64,000 nt of DNA from Microbotryum silenes-acaulis (taxonomy: Eukaryota; Basidiomycota; Microbotryomycetes; Microbotryales; Microbotryaceae). The notes beneath the pieces are model-generated. The model was not told the DNA's origin, made no database searches, and was given only the letters and a program-made list of their open reading frames with translations. The stretch spans positions 682,001-746,000 of the forward strand of contig QPFY01000015.1 of NCBI GenBank assembly GCA_003665825.1. Reading direction: 5' to 3'. This document shows positions 38,836-51,600 of the stretch, one piece after another. The position numbers were made by a program, and so were the translations under genes. Each line of letters starts with the position of its first letter. The stretch's first letter is position 1.

Positions 38836-38846
38836 GCCGAACCTAG

Positions 38847-39443
38847 TCAAATTCTATTCAGGCACTCTTGTTCGTATTACTTTGAACGTCACGAAATGCT
38901 CGACTCGAGCGACAACAGCGCTTGGCCGGTTGCCAAAGGCGACCATGGCAACGGGCGCGCCGAGCGAGTCGAAAGGCGAGTGCGCGGTGAAATGCTCCCT
39001 CACGTGCTAGAACCAATTTGGTTGGCTCGCAACATCGCCTGTTGCTCGCTCGAAACTTCAGAAGTTTTGCTTTCCCGCCCGCTTCCCCGGTTTACACGGC
39101 GCTGGCCCTCAGTCACTGCAGCCCTCCGAGAGCCAATTACTAGGAACCGATTATCGGCATAGCGTCAGTCTGCGCCCCCTTATCCCCTGATGTTCACAGT
39201 ACCGCAGCTTGCTTTTTGAAGCTTTCAAGGACTCCTCTTTCCTCTGCTGCGCCTCTTCTTGACGGTGCTCAACTTTGAACGGGTGGCGAAATAATCGACT
39301 CTCACTCTAAACCGACGGCGTAGACGTCCTCAAGTCACGAGCGGGCTCAGCCACCTCGTGCCTGAACTTAAAGCTGCTGAGCATTCGCGTTTACTTCCAC
39401 CTCGAAGCAAGCGAACCACGTCGCTCGCCATTATAAAGACGTC
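38847..39443. other. Intergenic, upstream of the HSF-type gene
   Basis: No gene seen. A short frame 38794-39162 overlaps the Helitron end and has no support. Confidence 0.5.
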
Positions 39444-41162
39444 ATGGCGGATGCTTCAAATACTCCATCCCCTCGAAGTTGTTTCATCAAAAAGCTACAC
39501 ACGTAAGTCCTCGGCCGCCGCCGTCAAGGAGTCGTCAAACGGTCTGAAGTGCTCCAAATCAGCTCGACGGCGTCCGCAGTCGCCGATACCGGGCTTGCAG
39601 CCTCCAGGGGCCAGGTGGTGAGGTTTCGATAGCATGTACGCGCACAAATAACGCGATTTCTCTTATTGTTTTCTATAGTCTGATCGAGAATCCGACGGAC
39701 GGCAAAAGCCTGCATTGGATCTCGGCCGAGGCGTTCGAGATCTCGGCCCATAACGCGCGCGCTAGAAACGCTCTCGCACCAAGCTTCGACTTCCGGTCGT
39801 GAGTGAATTCCCTGGGCGCTTTGGATTGATCGTGCTGACGTGTCGAGCTGAATCATCTTCCTCTCTTCCACATCACAGCTTGGGATCGTTCGTTCGTACG
39901 TTGCATTCCCTCCTTGGCTGTTCGCAGTAGATGGTCGAATTCTTCCCGCCCAGGGACATCGAGACGGACCGAGAATCTCTGCGAAGCACACCTGCTGCCA
40001 GTGGTATGCTTGGATAGAAAGGCTCACCGAAAGTTAAATCGGGACCAGGAGCTGCTGTCGACAACCGGTCAAAGCTATAGCGGAATTTGGGATGGGTACT
40101 GAAGCGCTCGCCTCTCTTCCCTCCTGCCTTGCTCGCAACCAGGTCAACTGAGCTACTACGGCTTCAAGTGAGTCTGAGATGGGCTCGCTGTATCTACTAA
40201 CTCTTTGTCTGCTTCGAACGGTCAGCACACTGACACTAGCACACTCATACACTCGCACATGTATCTTATGAGCAGGCGTCTGTCGGATCGCCGCCGTTCA
40301 GGGGAGCGCCACACTCGTGCCTCCAACTTTATCATCTTCTCGTGCGTGATGACTCGGCCCGAACGTAGAGTCCTCTCGAACTAATGGTTCCGCTCAATCT
40401 ATTATCTGCAGACATCCCTCGGGCGCTTTCCTCAAGGGCGATGCTTCGCGATTGAACGTGATTGCGCGCAAGACTCGAAATCGCTCTGAGAAGCGAGATT
40501 CCTCATCTAGAGCCGGTTCCAAGCGCAACGCCCGTCGCTACTCGGACATCTCCCAGGATTCTTACGACGACAGCGACCAAGTGCACTTGGCACAAGTGGC
40601 CAACTACTTGCCTGAAGCTTGCTGGCAGCATGCCACAAATTCGTTCGACAATCGCTACTACGACATCCATCGGACCACTGGCCAGTGCATCTCATTGCCT
40701 CCTACGAGCGACTCCTACAGCCACGACAGTCGCGACGAGATGTATGCCAGCTATACGAGCAACATGGGTCAATTGAAGCTAGCGAGCTACCCTCAGCCTC
40801 CCGCACCCGCCACTTCGTACGAGACTTCCGAAGACCTTCGTGCTAATGCTCCGATCGCAGATTTCAAGATTGCCAGCATGAGCTTGGCCCCGAACGCGCA
40901 TTCACTACCTTCTTCGTTGCGCCAAAGTTCGACGTCTTCTCCGTCCTTTGCGGAAAGTCGCACGCGTTTGCCCAAGTCTCCCTCTCAACTGTTCCTCCCA
41001 CCGATCGCGCTCACCTTCAATGCTCCAGTCCACGGCGAGCCACTTCCGTCGCCGAATTCTTACGCGCACCCTTATCCAACCCCCGAGTTCTCGCCCACGA
41101 CTCAGACCCACTTCCACCTTGCGCAATGCCAGTATCAAGACGCGCCATATCATCAAATCTGA
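39444..41162 (+). CDS. HSF-type DNA-binding transcription factor
   Basis: Six exons: 39444-39502, 39679-39798, 39879-39894, 40143-40167, 40276-40341 and 40412-41162. Together they rebuild one HSF DNA-binding domain right at the N-terminus. It runs SCFIKKLHTLIENPTDGKSL, HWISAEAFEIS, SLGSFVRQLSYYGFKRLSDR, ASNFIIFSHPSGAFLKGD and LNVIARKTRNR. Recognition-helix residues SFVRQLxxYGF are intact. A basic patch (KRNARRYS) follows, then about 200 Ser/Pro/Tyr-rich residues, without the long coiled coil of trimeric HSF1. It therefore resembles the Sfl1/Mga1/Skn7-like branch of the HSF fold more than Hsf1. The third exon is only 16 nt, and the 248-nt intron after it (39895-40142) is long for this genome. 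Confidence 0.88.
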
Positions 41163-41505
41163 ATCTTTTCTTTCCATGGTAACTTATCGACATCCTCACC
41201 CCTCGCACGCTCTGTCCAACTCCAGCATATTCCGTTCCGCCTGTTGATTTGTAACCTCAGGACATTGTTGCCATCTCTTAAAGCTTATCCATGTGCATAA
41301 TATCTACGCTTCCCTCGAACCCATCCCCTTTTTGGCAAACGTCCTCCTCTGACTCGCATCTGTTTCATACATGTTGAAGATAAGTCCTTGGACATCGGAA
41401 TCATGTGACACGTGAGCGAAGCTTTGTATTGAGCCTCGGCGAGATGAGTCTGGATGCCTCATCTCACAAGAGTAAGGAGCTTTGTACAACATATGTCAGA
41501 TGATA

Positions 41506-44500
41506 CTAATCGACGAACGTCTCCAAGAAAGTCTCATAATCGTAACAGGCCCCCTCTTCACTCTGCCCTTCGGTTCCGTCCACCTCGACTTGCGGCATCC
41601 ATTCCTTGAGGAACTCGACCGAGGTCGTGGGCAAGTCGAGTCGGGTCAGATCGAGTTCGGTGACGTAGCCCTGTTGTATCGAGAGGTGAAGCATTGTGTG
41701 AGTCTTCATTGAATCACTGCGCTCTTGGGATACGAGGGAACGTACCTTGTTGGCCGCTGCGGAGTGGAAGCAAGACCGCACTTTTTCGGCCGTCAATCGG
41801 TCTTCGCTGCGTTGAACCTGCAACGAAGATGCAGAGTGAGAGCGCTGTCAGTCGACGGGCATCGCTCAAATCGAGCGAGGTGTTATAATCCTCACCAGGA
41901 ACGTGATAAACTCTGAGAACGAGACCAGTTCTCCCTGATTCGAATCATGCATCTCCGCCAAATTCTACGGCATGATTGCAAGGAGGAATCAACAGTCAGC
42001 TGACGCCCCTGAATCACACGTATCAACAACGAGGGGAGACGAGTACTTACGATCTCCGAGATACCCAAAGCTCCTAGAGCTCCTTCCAGTTCTTCAAGCG
42101 TGAGGTGATTGTCCCCGTCTTTGTCGAAGGCGCGAAAGGCCGATTCAAACTCCTCCATTTCCTCCGGGGACACAGAAGTTGCTTTCCGGGCGATGATCTA
42201 GTTTTGGAGATGGGGCAAAGCAGGTGTCAGTAGAGCCACCTTGTCATGCATCGACCTTGAGCCAAACGGACCTGGTTGTCAATGAACGCGATACGTCCCC
42301 TCGCACTTGATGCCACAAGTTTTAGCTCGAACCCCAGGCTTTCGTGCGAGTGGACGGTGCCGCGTGGGACTAAAGGGGAGACTTCACATGCGATCAGATT
42401 CTCTTCAGCTGCATGCAGAGCGTCGAGACCGTGTGTGAGCGATGGGAGGCTCGACAGCACCATGCGTGTGCATTCGAGTTGGGACTGGGTTCAAAGAGAC
42501 GAAAGCGACTTCAGATTCAGCGCGGGGAGGGCAACCATCACAGAGGTGATGCAAAGGCATACATCGAGCGTCCCGGCGAGGCCAGAGAGCTTTGAATGGA
42601 GAGCCGAGATCTTCCGACTCAGAGCTTCAGCCAATTCGACAATGTGCGCTAACGCTTCGTCTTGCAGTCTGCCGTGATCCAAAGAAGCAGACTCAGCACG
42701 TCAGAAATCCCACCCGAGCTCGAATTCGTTCGTTCGCACCTCCTGATCTCTCCACAAATGAGCTGTTTCCGTGCCAATTCCGCATTCCGGGCCGAGTTCA
42801 AGCACGTAGCAATGTACTGAGACAGAAACGAATGGCAGCATCAGCTCGGGAAGGAATCGTGGCCAGGATCATCAAGCCTTGTTAGCCGACTCACTTCGCT
42901 CGAGTACTCCTCCGTTGGCTGGTAGACCCTCAATCCATACGTCTTGAGTTTCGTCTGAATGTTGATGAGCAGTGTCGCTAGATCCACACGCTCAGTCACC
43001 CAGGCTCGCAACTCGGTTCGACGGAACTTTTCAAGCGCAGTTTGCTCCGCCTTGAGTTGAACGAACGAAATTCGTGGTGGGAGCGGCTGAGACCATCCCT
43101 GTTCCGCGATGGTAAAAGAGTCAAGGAGCTAGAATACACAAACGGCTTTATCAGCTGAAGCCTCAAAAATAATCCTGAGGCAGGAATGGCCAACTCACCT
43201 GTCCAACGCGGCGCTCGTAATCATGCACGGCTGACATGAGCGATGACATGTTGTCGACGAAATTGCCGATCACCCGAGCTTCGGTCTCGGTTTGGGCTGT
43301 TCGTTATGTCGGGCGTGAGAGACGGCTGAAGAATTGGAGTAAAAGTAGTGTCTGCTTACCTGTAGTAGAGAAGGCATGGAAGAACTGGGCAACGTAGGTC
43401 ATGATGGACTTGTCGTCGGGTTTTCGATTGCAGACGTCCTCGACATCGAGCCATTGCTGTTAATGGCAGCATACCAGACCGATCGAGTCAGAGACATGTC
43501 AAAATAAATCAGCATGTGTTGTGCGCACCTTGATGCCAAGCCTCTCTTCTGCGATCTTGAACGCCTTTCTCAGGTTGTCTGCGGCACGCCTCGGATCTTT
43601 GGGCAAAGAGTTCCAGTCGATGAGGTCCGGTCGATGACGATGAATGAGAGCACAGCTATGAAGAGAGAGCACAGTCTAAGGGTCAGATTTGGTGAAAAGC
43701 ACATCTGCGGTCTCACAGTACAGGCTACTCACAAGGCCAGCCCATCTTGGAAGCTTCGCGTAAAGTTCTGGACGTCGACACCCTCGTATCCCTGCGTCTT
43801 GCGTTGGCACCACAGCAAGAGACCCTCTTTGGCGTGCGAGCCTTCCTCCCTGTATACATCAAAGGAACACAAACGCAAAATCGGCACGTGAACCTTACTG
43901 CGAATCTGTGAAGGTGACGGCTCACGAAATGTCGGCGATAGAAAATCGCAGGACCATGCTCCAGATCATCCCTAGAATGAGTTTGAGATTTCCATCGACA
44001 ATATCTGAGGGTCCGCAGTGAAAAAAATCAGATAGTTGGCTCACAAGATTTGGACCGGACATAGAGGGGGCTTAGAATGTACCTTCGGCACCAATATTGG
44101 TGAGGTGCACGCCCATCTCCTTGATGCGGTCCAAGGCAAGCTTGGCGTTTTCGAACTTCTGCACGCGATGGGTCGGCATTTGGTTGTACCGGCCCAAAGA
44201 CTGTTCGGTCAAAGCTTCCTGTAGAACCGAAATGAGATACGGTCTTGAAAATCAGAGCAGACTATATAGAAGCAGACAACGGGAAGCCAATGCTCACCAC
44301 CAGCTCAATCAACTTTGTGCCGTCATGAAAATCTTGACTGAGGTTGACCACAGGCTCGAATCCGCGCGGTTCGAGGCGAGAGTTGACCCTATAGATGCGC
44401 CATAAACGGAGTGTGGGCACCGTTAGCAGGCAAAAGCTTGTTACGCGGAGTTGACCTGAACGATTGCTCGCTCAGGGATTTGACGCCAGCCGAACAAGAC

Positions 44501-44963
44501 GGTGGTGGGCGCCGGCAGGCGCGCTCGGCCTGGTGTAAGAGGCCTCTGCGCACCCACGTTGTACGTACCAGTTGCAAAAGACCTTGTTCTGCATCTTGGC
44601 GTGGTCCATGATGGCGCCCTCGGGACCTCTAATTGCGATCGTTGTGGCCTGGTTGGCGGTGTGGTCGTCTCGATCGCCGAGCGTGGATCCGAACGCCTGC
44701 GAGTACGAGTGCGACATGAGCGTCGGTGAGAGCGTGCCGGGGCTGGGGTAGTCGTTCTGCGTCAGCGAGAGGCTCGACAACGACGAGATAGATGCTGCCG
44801 ATCGATGGGCTGCTTTCCTCGACGAGGACGGTGACGAGGATGCGGATGCGGTGTCGGTGTATGATGACGATTGGTTGATCGCCATCAATGAACGCGGTCG
44901 CGGTCGAGGCGCCTCACTGTCGCCGTGGTTGGGAAGGTGGCCACCATCGACATGATAGGACAT
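41506..44963 (-). CDS. AIN1: Alpha-actinin (actin cross-linker)
   Basis: Many short exons on the minus strand. Start 44963 ([12 protein letters not shown]) opens a Ser-rich extension of about 120 residues not typical of alpha-actinins. The first calponin-homology domain follows, with [49 protein letters not shown] and [21 protein letters not shown] second CH domain and a short helical rod come next. The C-terminus is an EF-hand pair: [20 protein letters not shown] is a canonical calcium loop, and the frame ends [15 protein letters not shown]. Fungal alpha-actinin bundles actin at the division ring and patches. It converges on the HSF-type gene, with 343 bp between them. Confidence 0.88.
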
Positions 44964-46392
44964 CGCGGATATGCGTGAAATACTTTGGAAACACACCTCG
45001 CGGCCAGACCGAATACGGGGACGAAGGGATGGTGCGTGGTGGGAATGATGACGAGCTGCGATCGCTCAACTTGACCTGAGCGCGTACAGGCGCGTGTTCG
45101 CTAACGTGCACGGTCCTCTTCTCACGTGACCCCGAAACTCGCCGCGCGCCGACTGGCCCTTGAATCGGACGTCGCGGTGGAAACGTCAAACGTGTGAAAG
45201 CTAAGCTCCCTCGATATGTCCGTGAACAGGATTATAGCTACTATCAGCCGGCCATATACCACCAATGTGGCGCTCATATAACCCCTAGCCGCCTGCTTGC
45301 CACTCATGGGTGTGTGCAGGCCCTGCAGGCTGCCGCTCTCCAGTGAGTCAGTGACAGCCTGCCCAGTGTCGGCCCGGCGCCGACTCGGATCCCGAGCCCC
45401 GCAGGTCACTCGACGTAGAGAACACACTCAGAAATTGAGAATGGCTTGCGCCAGTGGTTAGGTCCAAGTATCTTATCTAGTCAGATGTTTTCCAATCAAA
45501 ACCTTCTCTCGCCTGTGGTCGTGTACCCTCAGCCAATACATCAAAACTGTTCCGCATCATGTTGAAGCATGAGTGGACATCAGAGATAGTATCAGAGTTA
45601 GCCAGCTCAGGCGGGATCTCTTAGACGCTCCACTGCACCAGCCCCAGGGAGGTTGATTACACATCAGTGCGGGTTTTAAGTGTATGAGCAGGTGTAGTAT
45701 ACCCAGGGGCGCTAAAATTATAGCTCATGTCAAGCCTTCAAGGGTTTAAATTGATCGTGGTATCCGAGTCAATTCCAGGACTCGGAGGCGTGAACGGTGG
45801 CGCACTGCAGCCTCTGCGAGTCGGATGGCCGGCACCGGCCGACAGTTGAACGATACGGCAGCCCCTTTGATTACAACCTCAATTTCCTTTTTGGGGTGTT
45901 GACTTAATCATCTTGATGGTCGCAGAGCTACCATAATTAAAGCTCGTCGAGCTGTGTTCCCTCGCCAATTTTTAGTAGGCGCGAGTGGTATCAGGCTTCC
46001 CGTTTACGGGCGCACTGTAGGCTAGACCGCGCTCTCTCGGGCGCGCACCATTGAGGCTGAGCGGAGGTGGCTTGGATCTGGAACCTGCGCGCGCCCGCCT
46101 GGCGTTCCCGGACACGAGAACTTTGAGCCCAATACTTACTTGAGATGGATCATCATTGCTCTTCTCTCTCACTCTTTACCCTCCTCGAACCACAACGTGT
46201 TGCGCTTTCTCTCTTCTTCCGGCAGCAGCTACTTGTCGCTCACAACTTCCTCGGCCCACTCTTCCAGGCCGACTCCTGAGCACCGCTCTCTCTCCCACAT
46301 ACTCTGGTCGCGAAGGTTTCTCGAATCGTCGTCGAAGATCCTATCTCTTATTCCACTCCGTGCATACCTGGATCCCCCAACCTCCGGCGATC
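44964..46392. other. Intergenic, divergent promoter region
   Basis: 1.43 kb between the divergent alpha-actinin and beta-helix genes. A TCACGTGACC palindrome-like site lies at 45121-45130. The part 45430-45960 is AT-richer, and no coding exon or repeat is recognised there. Confidence 0.5.
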
Positions 46393-48359
46393 ATGCACTA
46401 CACGCCATTCATCTGGTTGGTGGGCTCCTTCGCGACTGGGGCACTGGCGGGCGAGAAGCCTACGGGTTTACCACCCATCCCCCCCGTCGGTGAGATTTCC
46501 CGAATGCTAATCGAGCGTCGAGTTCTCCCCATCAAATTGGACCCCATCACCGTGATCAAGCCTCCTGCGATCCTCTCCACTTCGACACTACCGTACAATG
46601 TGCTTGCGCCCGCAACAACGCCGGTCTTTGTCCTTCCTGCCGCCCCTGTCCTGCCGCCGGTCACGGACGTCGCGACGTACCTTCCTGCCACGAGCGCCGC
46701 ACTCACCTCGAACCTGTACATCACTGCGACTCAAATGGTTCAGAGTGTGAGTAGGCAGCGCCCTGATCCAAGCGCAGTGGTATATCCGCTGATCCAAGCC
46801 CAACCCACTTTTAGGCGAAAACTCTGAACATCAACGGCGTGATCGTCAACGTCGGACAAGTCATCCCCGACGCCTTATGCGCGCTCGATAACACCTGTGC
46901 CTCCCCTACACAATCCACGGTCGACAAGATGGTCAATTCGTACGGTGCCAAGAACTGCCTCGATAGTTCGACCAACGACACCGTCATCAACTCGTTGCTC
47001 AAATGCACGTTTGCTGCCCTGCCTTGTCCGACGATCTGAACGGGGCTTCAGGAGCTGACGTATACCGCTGAATCTTCACAGATGGAGGACCCAACACTAC
47101 CGTGTATCTCTGCCCCAGTGCCGTGATCCCATTGAACTACCCCATCTACTTCACCGACAAAGGCCAAGGTCTTTCCACCCGCGGCGCGCCAACCGATTCG
47201 ACCCGCGCCACGATCGTCGTGAAGGGCAACACGCAGTCGACCGCAGTGTACGGCGCCAACGTCGGATCGGACGGCTGCACCCTCTCTAACATCCAGATCG
47301 ACGGGTCCCGTCCCACTCTTGGATGGATGAATGGTCGACAGGCTCTGATTGAGATGGGTGGAACCAGCTCCGAGTTGGTCTGGTCACGTCATTCCAACAT
47401 CCGCGCTTTCGAACCTCGCGGATGGTCCGTTCTTCATTTGATTGGCGAGTCCAAGTCTCTCTACTGCTCTGAACAGTTTTCTGACATAACTAAGTAAAAC
47501 AACCACAACAGAGGGAACCAACAATGCTTGCTTCGGAGCCAAGGTCTTGAACAGCCAAATCGGCCCTGCCGGCCACGCCCCCTCGGGGACTTCCCAATTC
47601 CGTCGCCGCAACCACCATCCCAACAACAAGCACCACAACCTCAAGCGCGACAGCGCAGGTACCTACCCCGCCGGTCAATGGGCCGATGGCATCTCGCTCG
47701 CTTGCTCTGGGTCGATCGTGCAAGGTAATACCATCACCGATGCTACGGATGGTGGTATCGTCATCTTCCAAGCCCCCGGATCGCTCGTCACCAACAACCG
47801 CATCATCACCGACGATCGTCAATTGCTTGACGGGATCAACGCAGTCGATTTCCCTCCCCATTACGATAACTTCACGGGAACCCAAGTGACGAACAATGTC
47901 CTGGACGCTAGGAATTCGATGATGAAGATTGGAATTGCGATTGGTCCCTTGTCTTGGCAGACGTACAATACCTCCGATACCCGCACCTTCGACGGCGTCT
48001 TCTCTAATAATCAATTCATCTCTTCGGGTTCCAAGGGTTACTTTGGCTACGGCGTCACCGTCGCCGGTCACACCCATGCTACAATGCAGGGCAATACGTT
48101 CAACGCGGCCAATTTCGGTGGAACGGTCGGTGCGAGTTGCGATCCCGGAATCCCTGCTTTCGGTCCCATGTGGAGGAACCCCTATACGACGCTCAACACC
48201 GTCGCTCAGCCTTTGATGAAGAACGGCTCGGCGTTCGATGCCGCTATTTGGTACGTTCGTGCATGGCAGCGAAGTCCATGGCGGGCGCTGATCATCTTTT
48301 CATTGTCCTCCTTCAGCAACGGCCCAGGAAACCAAACCATCAAGGGCTTCAACGCCTGA
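46393..48359 (+). CDS. Secreted right-handed beta-helix protein
   Basis: Start 46393 gives a signal peptide (MHYTPFIWLVGSFATGALAG). A Pro/Val/Thr-rich linker follows, then exons containing a Cys-bearing helical segment (ALCALDNTCASPT, KCTFAALPCPT). The main body has repeating strand-turn units such as SIVQGNTITDATDGGIVIF, SLVTNNRIITDD, GTQVTNNVLDARNS, DGVFSNNQFISSGS and HATMQGNTFNAANFGG. The NxxI/V ladder with Asn turns is the hallmark of parallel beta-helix proteins (pectin-lyase fold). I cannot name a substrate and see no certain catalytic set. A KR site in a His/Asn-rich loop (HHNLKRDSAG) could be cut by Kex2. A role in wall-polysaccharide binding or breakdown is inferred. Introns are near 46747-46814, 47034-47083, 47443-47511 and 48251-48319. 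Confidence 0.75.
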
Positions 48360-48680
48360 TCGTCAAACTCGGTGACGCTCATGCTTATGCATATCTCCGA
48401 TTATACCTCGGCTCGTCTGTGTTGTCCTTTTGTGTCTCTCGGTCTTCCTTGGAATCGCCGAAGTTATTCTGTGTAGCCTTAAAGTCCCATTATACCTGGC
48501 CATGTCGATCATGTTCAATCCTTATTATGAGTCTCTTCCTCCCCCGCGCCGCGCGATTCGGTAGTCGCTCTGCTTTCAGCGGGCCTCTTTTCGCTCAGGG
48601 CAGAAATTATACCATGGAGGCCAGTTTCATGAACGATATATACTGAAGAGAGCTACTATGAGATCCAAGACATCTGCGTT

Positions 48681-51600
48681 TCATGCGCCCCGACCTGTCA
48701 AGAGCCTTATCACCACTCCCACTTGTTCCTCCTTGATCTCTCCTTGCGACCTGTGAGCGACCCGATGCAAACCCCCCAGTTCAGACCGGCATGAGAGCCC
48801 TTCCGACCGAGGAAGTCGCGTCACTCACCATAATGTTTGCAGTAAGACTTCTTGTAGTAGTTCGGAGTGCTCGTCGGTTGGTAAGAGCAATGTCCCCGAG
48901 CTGATTTGGTCGAGGATTTCGTCGGCGGCGAGTTGACGCACCTGCGTGGGAGAAAGAAAACGTTTTCCGTTTTCGGAGGAGTTCATAATTTTGTTACCTA
49001 TACAATAATCAGAACAGGAGTACCGACTGACCCAAGGCGCCGAGGGATGGCTAAGCAACACGCCGACCTGGTCCACTGCTTGAGCCCGGAACGTCTCAAA
49101 GGATAGGAGGGCGACAATGCTGCGATTTGGTCACACGAGGTCAAGTTGAGTGCTCTCTCTTCTCATGTATCGACCTTTGTACTAACAACTTGGTCGTCGC
49201 TGTCAATCTCGCGGCGGTTTTGATCTTGGGTAGAGACCGACTCGCCAGGTCCAGTGCAAACTTGAGTCTGCGTTATCAATTGAAACCCCGTCAGCTTCCA
49301 CTCTCGAACGAAAGCGAGCTCTAAAAACTTACAGCGAAGCAACCGGCTCGTTCTCTTCATCGACAAACCCCGTCTCCACTATCGAAGCCAAAGCATCGAC
49401 AACGGGGATGAAGAGTCGATTACTCGTGATGTGTTGACGACCTAAATCGACAAGACCTTCGATCAGGGCTTCGAAGGTGTATTCGGGGGTTGAGGGGTCG
49501 TCGCGGAGGCTTGGGAGTGTGGCGGCGAAATCGATAAGGGGGGTACTGGAGGAGTGTCGAGTCTATGAGTTGTAATAATGATTGTCCTTCGTCATTGATG
49601 TTGTGCGTGTCATTGCGACGATCAGCTGGGTAAGACTTACAAAAGCCATTATGCTGCCTTCGAGTAGCAGCGCTCGATACTCGGGTACGCTCAAAAGGGG
49701 CAAAAGCTTTTCGGACGACCAAGCTAGATCACGCCATTCTCGTCGATCCGAGCTGGAAACGAGCCGGAACCATACATATGAACATGAAACACATGCGGTA
49801 TGCAATGTCCGGCAATCGAATGACTCACGCAATGGCGTCGAACACCTCCTTCTCCTTCAACCTCCCGCTATTCACGCCCTCAGCAACCTTCAACAACACC
49901 GTACCCGCGGCCAGTCGAACATTATCCAACCTTTCCACAGCCTGCTTCAAAAGACTCGCCACGAACAGATCGAAGGTCTGTTGATCCATCGTGGGAGAAC
50001 CGTCTCTTGTAGCGGCGGTGTTGAGGCATATTGAAGTCGCCTGGATCGCACTGAGACGGACCCAGGAGCCTACGTCGCCGCGATGATCGACGGTGTAGTC
50101 TTGGAAGGCAGCAAGGATGGAGAGGTAGGCTTCGCTGATTAAGGTGTAGTCTGAGAAGCGAGTTCGTTGTTCGGATCAGTCTCGCGCATGCCTGCCGTTG
50201 GTGAGGGTAACTACGCGTTCGACTCACCCAGGGACACGTCCGAGCATACGATCCTGGCTAATGCTTCGACCCCATTGCGTTTCGCCTCGATGCTTCCCGC
50301 CTTCAATTTACCCTACAGTCGACGTGAAGCGGTATCGTCAATCGATCGTACACAGTGGCATAATTTTCTTAACAGAGGACGAGTACTCACCTCCGAACCG
50401 ACAAACCCAATCAACCTCTTCACGACCCCATTGGGAATGTCGCTCTTCCGCTTTGTAGCAAAAGTCCAACACCCCAAGACCTTGGCAGCCCAAACTTGTT
50501 TCGTCTGCTTGCGATCACCCAGAGCTTTAACAATATTCTCCAGATGAGCATCCTCCTTGTCTCCACCGTTTGATGATCGGGTGAAAGCTGTGTAAAACCG
50601 AGCGGAGGCGAGGTGAACTTCGTCTGATGGAGAATCGCTCGCCAGGGCTAGGAGATCTTGCCATTCTCTTGGAGAAGGCGGTCTGATTGATTGGGTTCGT
50701 GGGTTAAGGGATGAGGCAAGGGCTTTGTAGAGTGCTATGAGGACCTGGGGGGTTCGGAAAGCTCGGAGGGTCGGGGGTAAGGAGATGAGGGAGGCGTAGA
50801 TCTGTTGGGTTCGGGATCGAGGGGGTTTCAGCTCGCAGAGCCGGGTTCCAGGCGCTGCTTTGAGTACTGACCTGATCCAAGGCATCAACCAAGGGGTCCT
50901 CGAGTGAGGCTCTTGCGGCCAACGCGAGTCCATTCAGACTCATGAGTATGCCATGCAACTTGGCTGGGTCTTTGGTCTTGCCTAGCTTTTCGATCTGTTC
51001 GTGTCCGTCGGATAAGCCTTAAGCAACGCCAAAGGTACGGTGACCTATCGGATACATCGAGAAGACTGACTTGTGCCGTAAGGAGCGGAGGGGCCAACTC
51101 CCTCGCGTCGATCGAGATGATCGCCTTGAGAGCTTGAGAAGCAAGGGATTGCAAACCAAATTCGTAGTGCGGGAACGAGTGCGCCATCAGATGATCAATC
51201 AAAGCGGAGCGATAGGCGGGGTTTCTGCAGTAGAGGAGGCGTATTTCTCATCAGCCTATGGAATTTCACTGGGAAACTCGTCCAAAACGTGAGCGCACTC
51301 ACTCTGCAACTAGAGGTGCCGCCTCGGTAAATGCGCGCCTTCGGACCGAGATGGTGAAGAAGTCGATTTTTCTCAAGATGTCGATGCCATCGACAAAGAT
51401 ACTCTGCGTGGTTGTCATGGGAGAAAATCAGCTCTGAACAGATTAATAATCCGCAAGGTGGAGCGAAGAACTGACCCATCTCCCAACCCCTTCTTGGAAC
51501 GCCGCACTACTCGCCCTCCTAACCCCCACCTCTTTATCGAACAAGGCCACGCAAACCAGCACTTTACCCAGTTGCTGACCCAATTCAATATCGATCAATC

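Larger units (their letters stand above)
33188..38846 (+). mobile_element. Full-length Helitron with RepHel gene
   Basis: 5659 bp. The 5' end is A^TCTACTATCTACTATC at 33188. The 3' end is CTAG at 38843-38846 followed by T, with a perfect 7-bp hairpin (38819-38835) eleven bases inside. There are no inverted repeats and no target duplication, as expected for rolling-circle elements. It encodes one RepHel protein on the plus strand. At least two frameshifts make this copy probably inactive as it stands, unless they are sequencing errors. Confidence 0.93.

Noticed and set aside
39001..39010. CACGTG site as a regulatory element of the HSF-type gene
   Set aside because: A single six-base site over 400 bp upstream is expected by chance.
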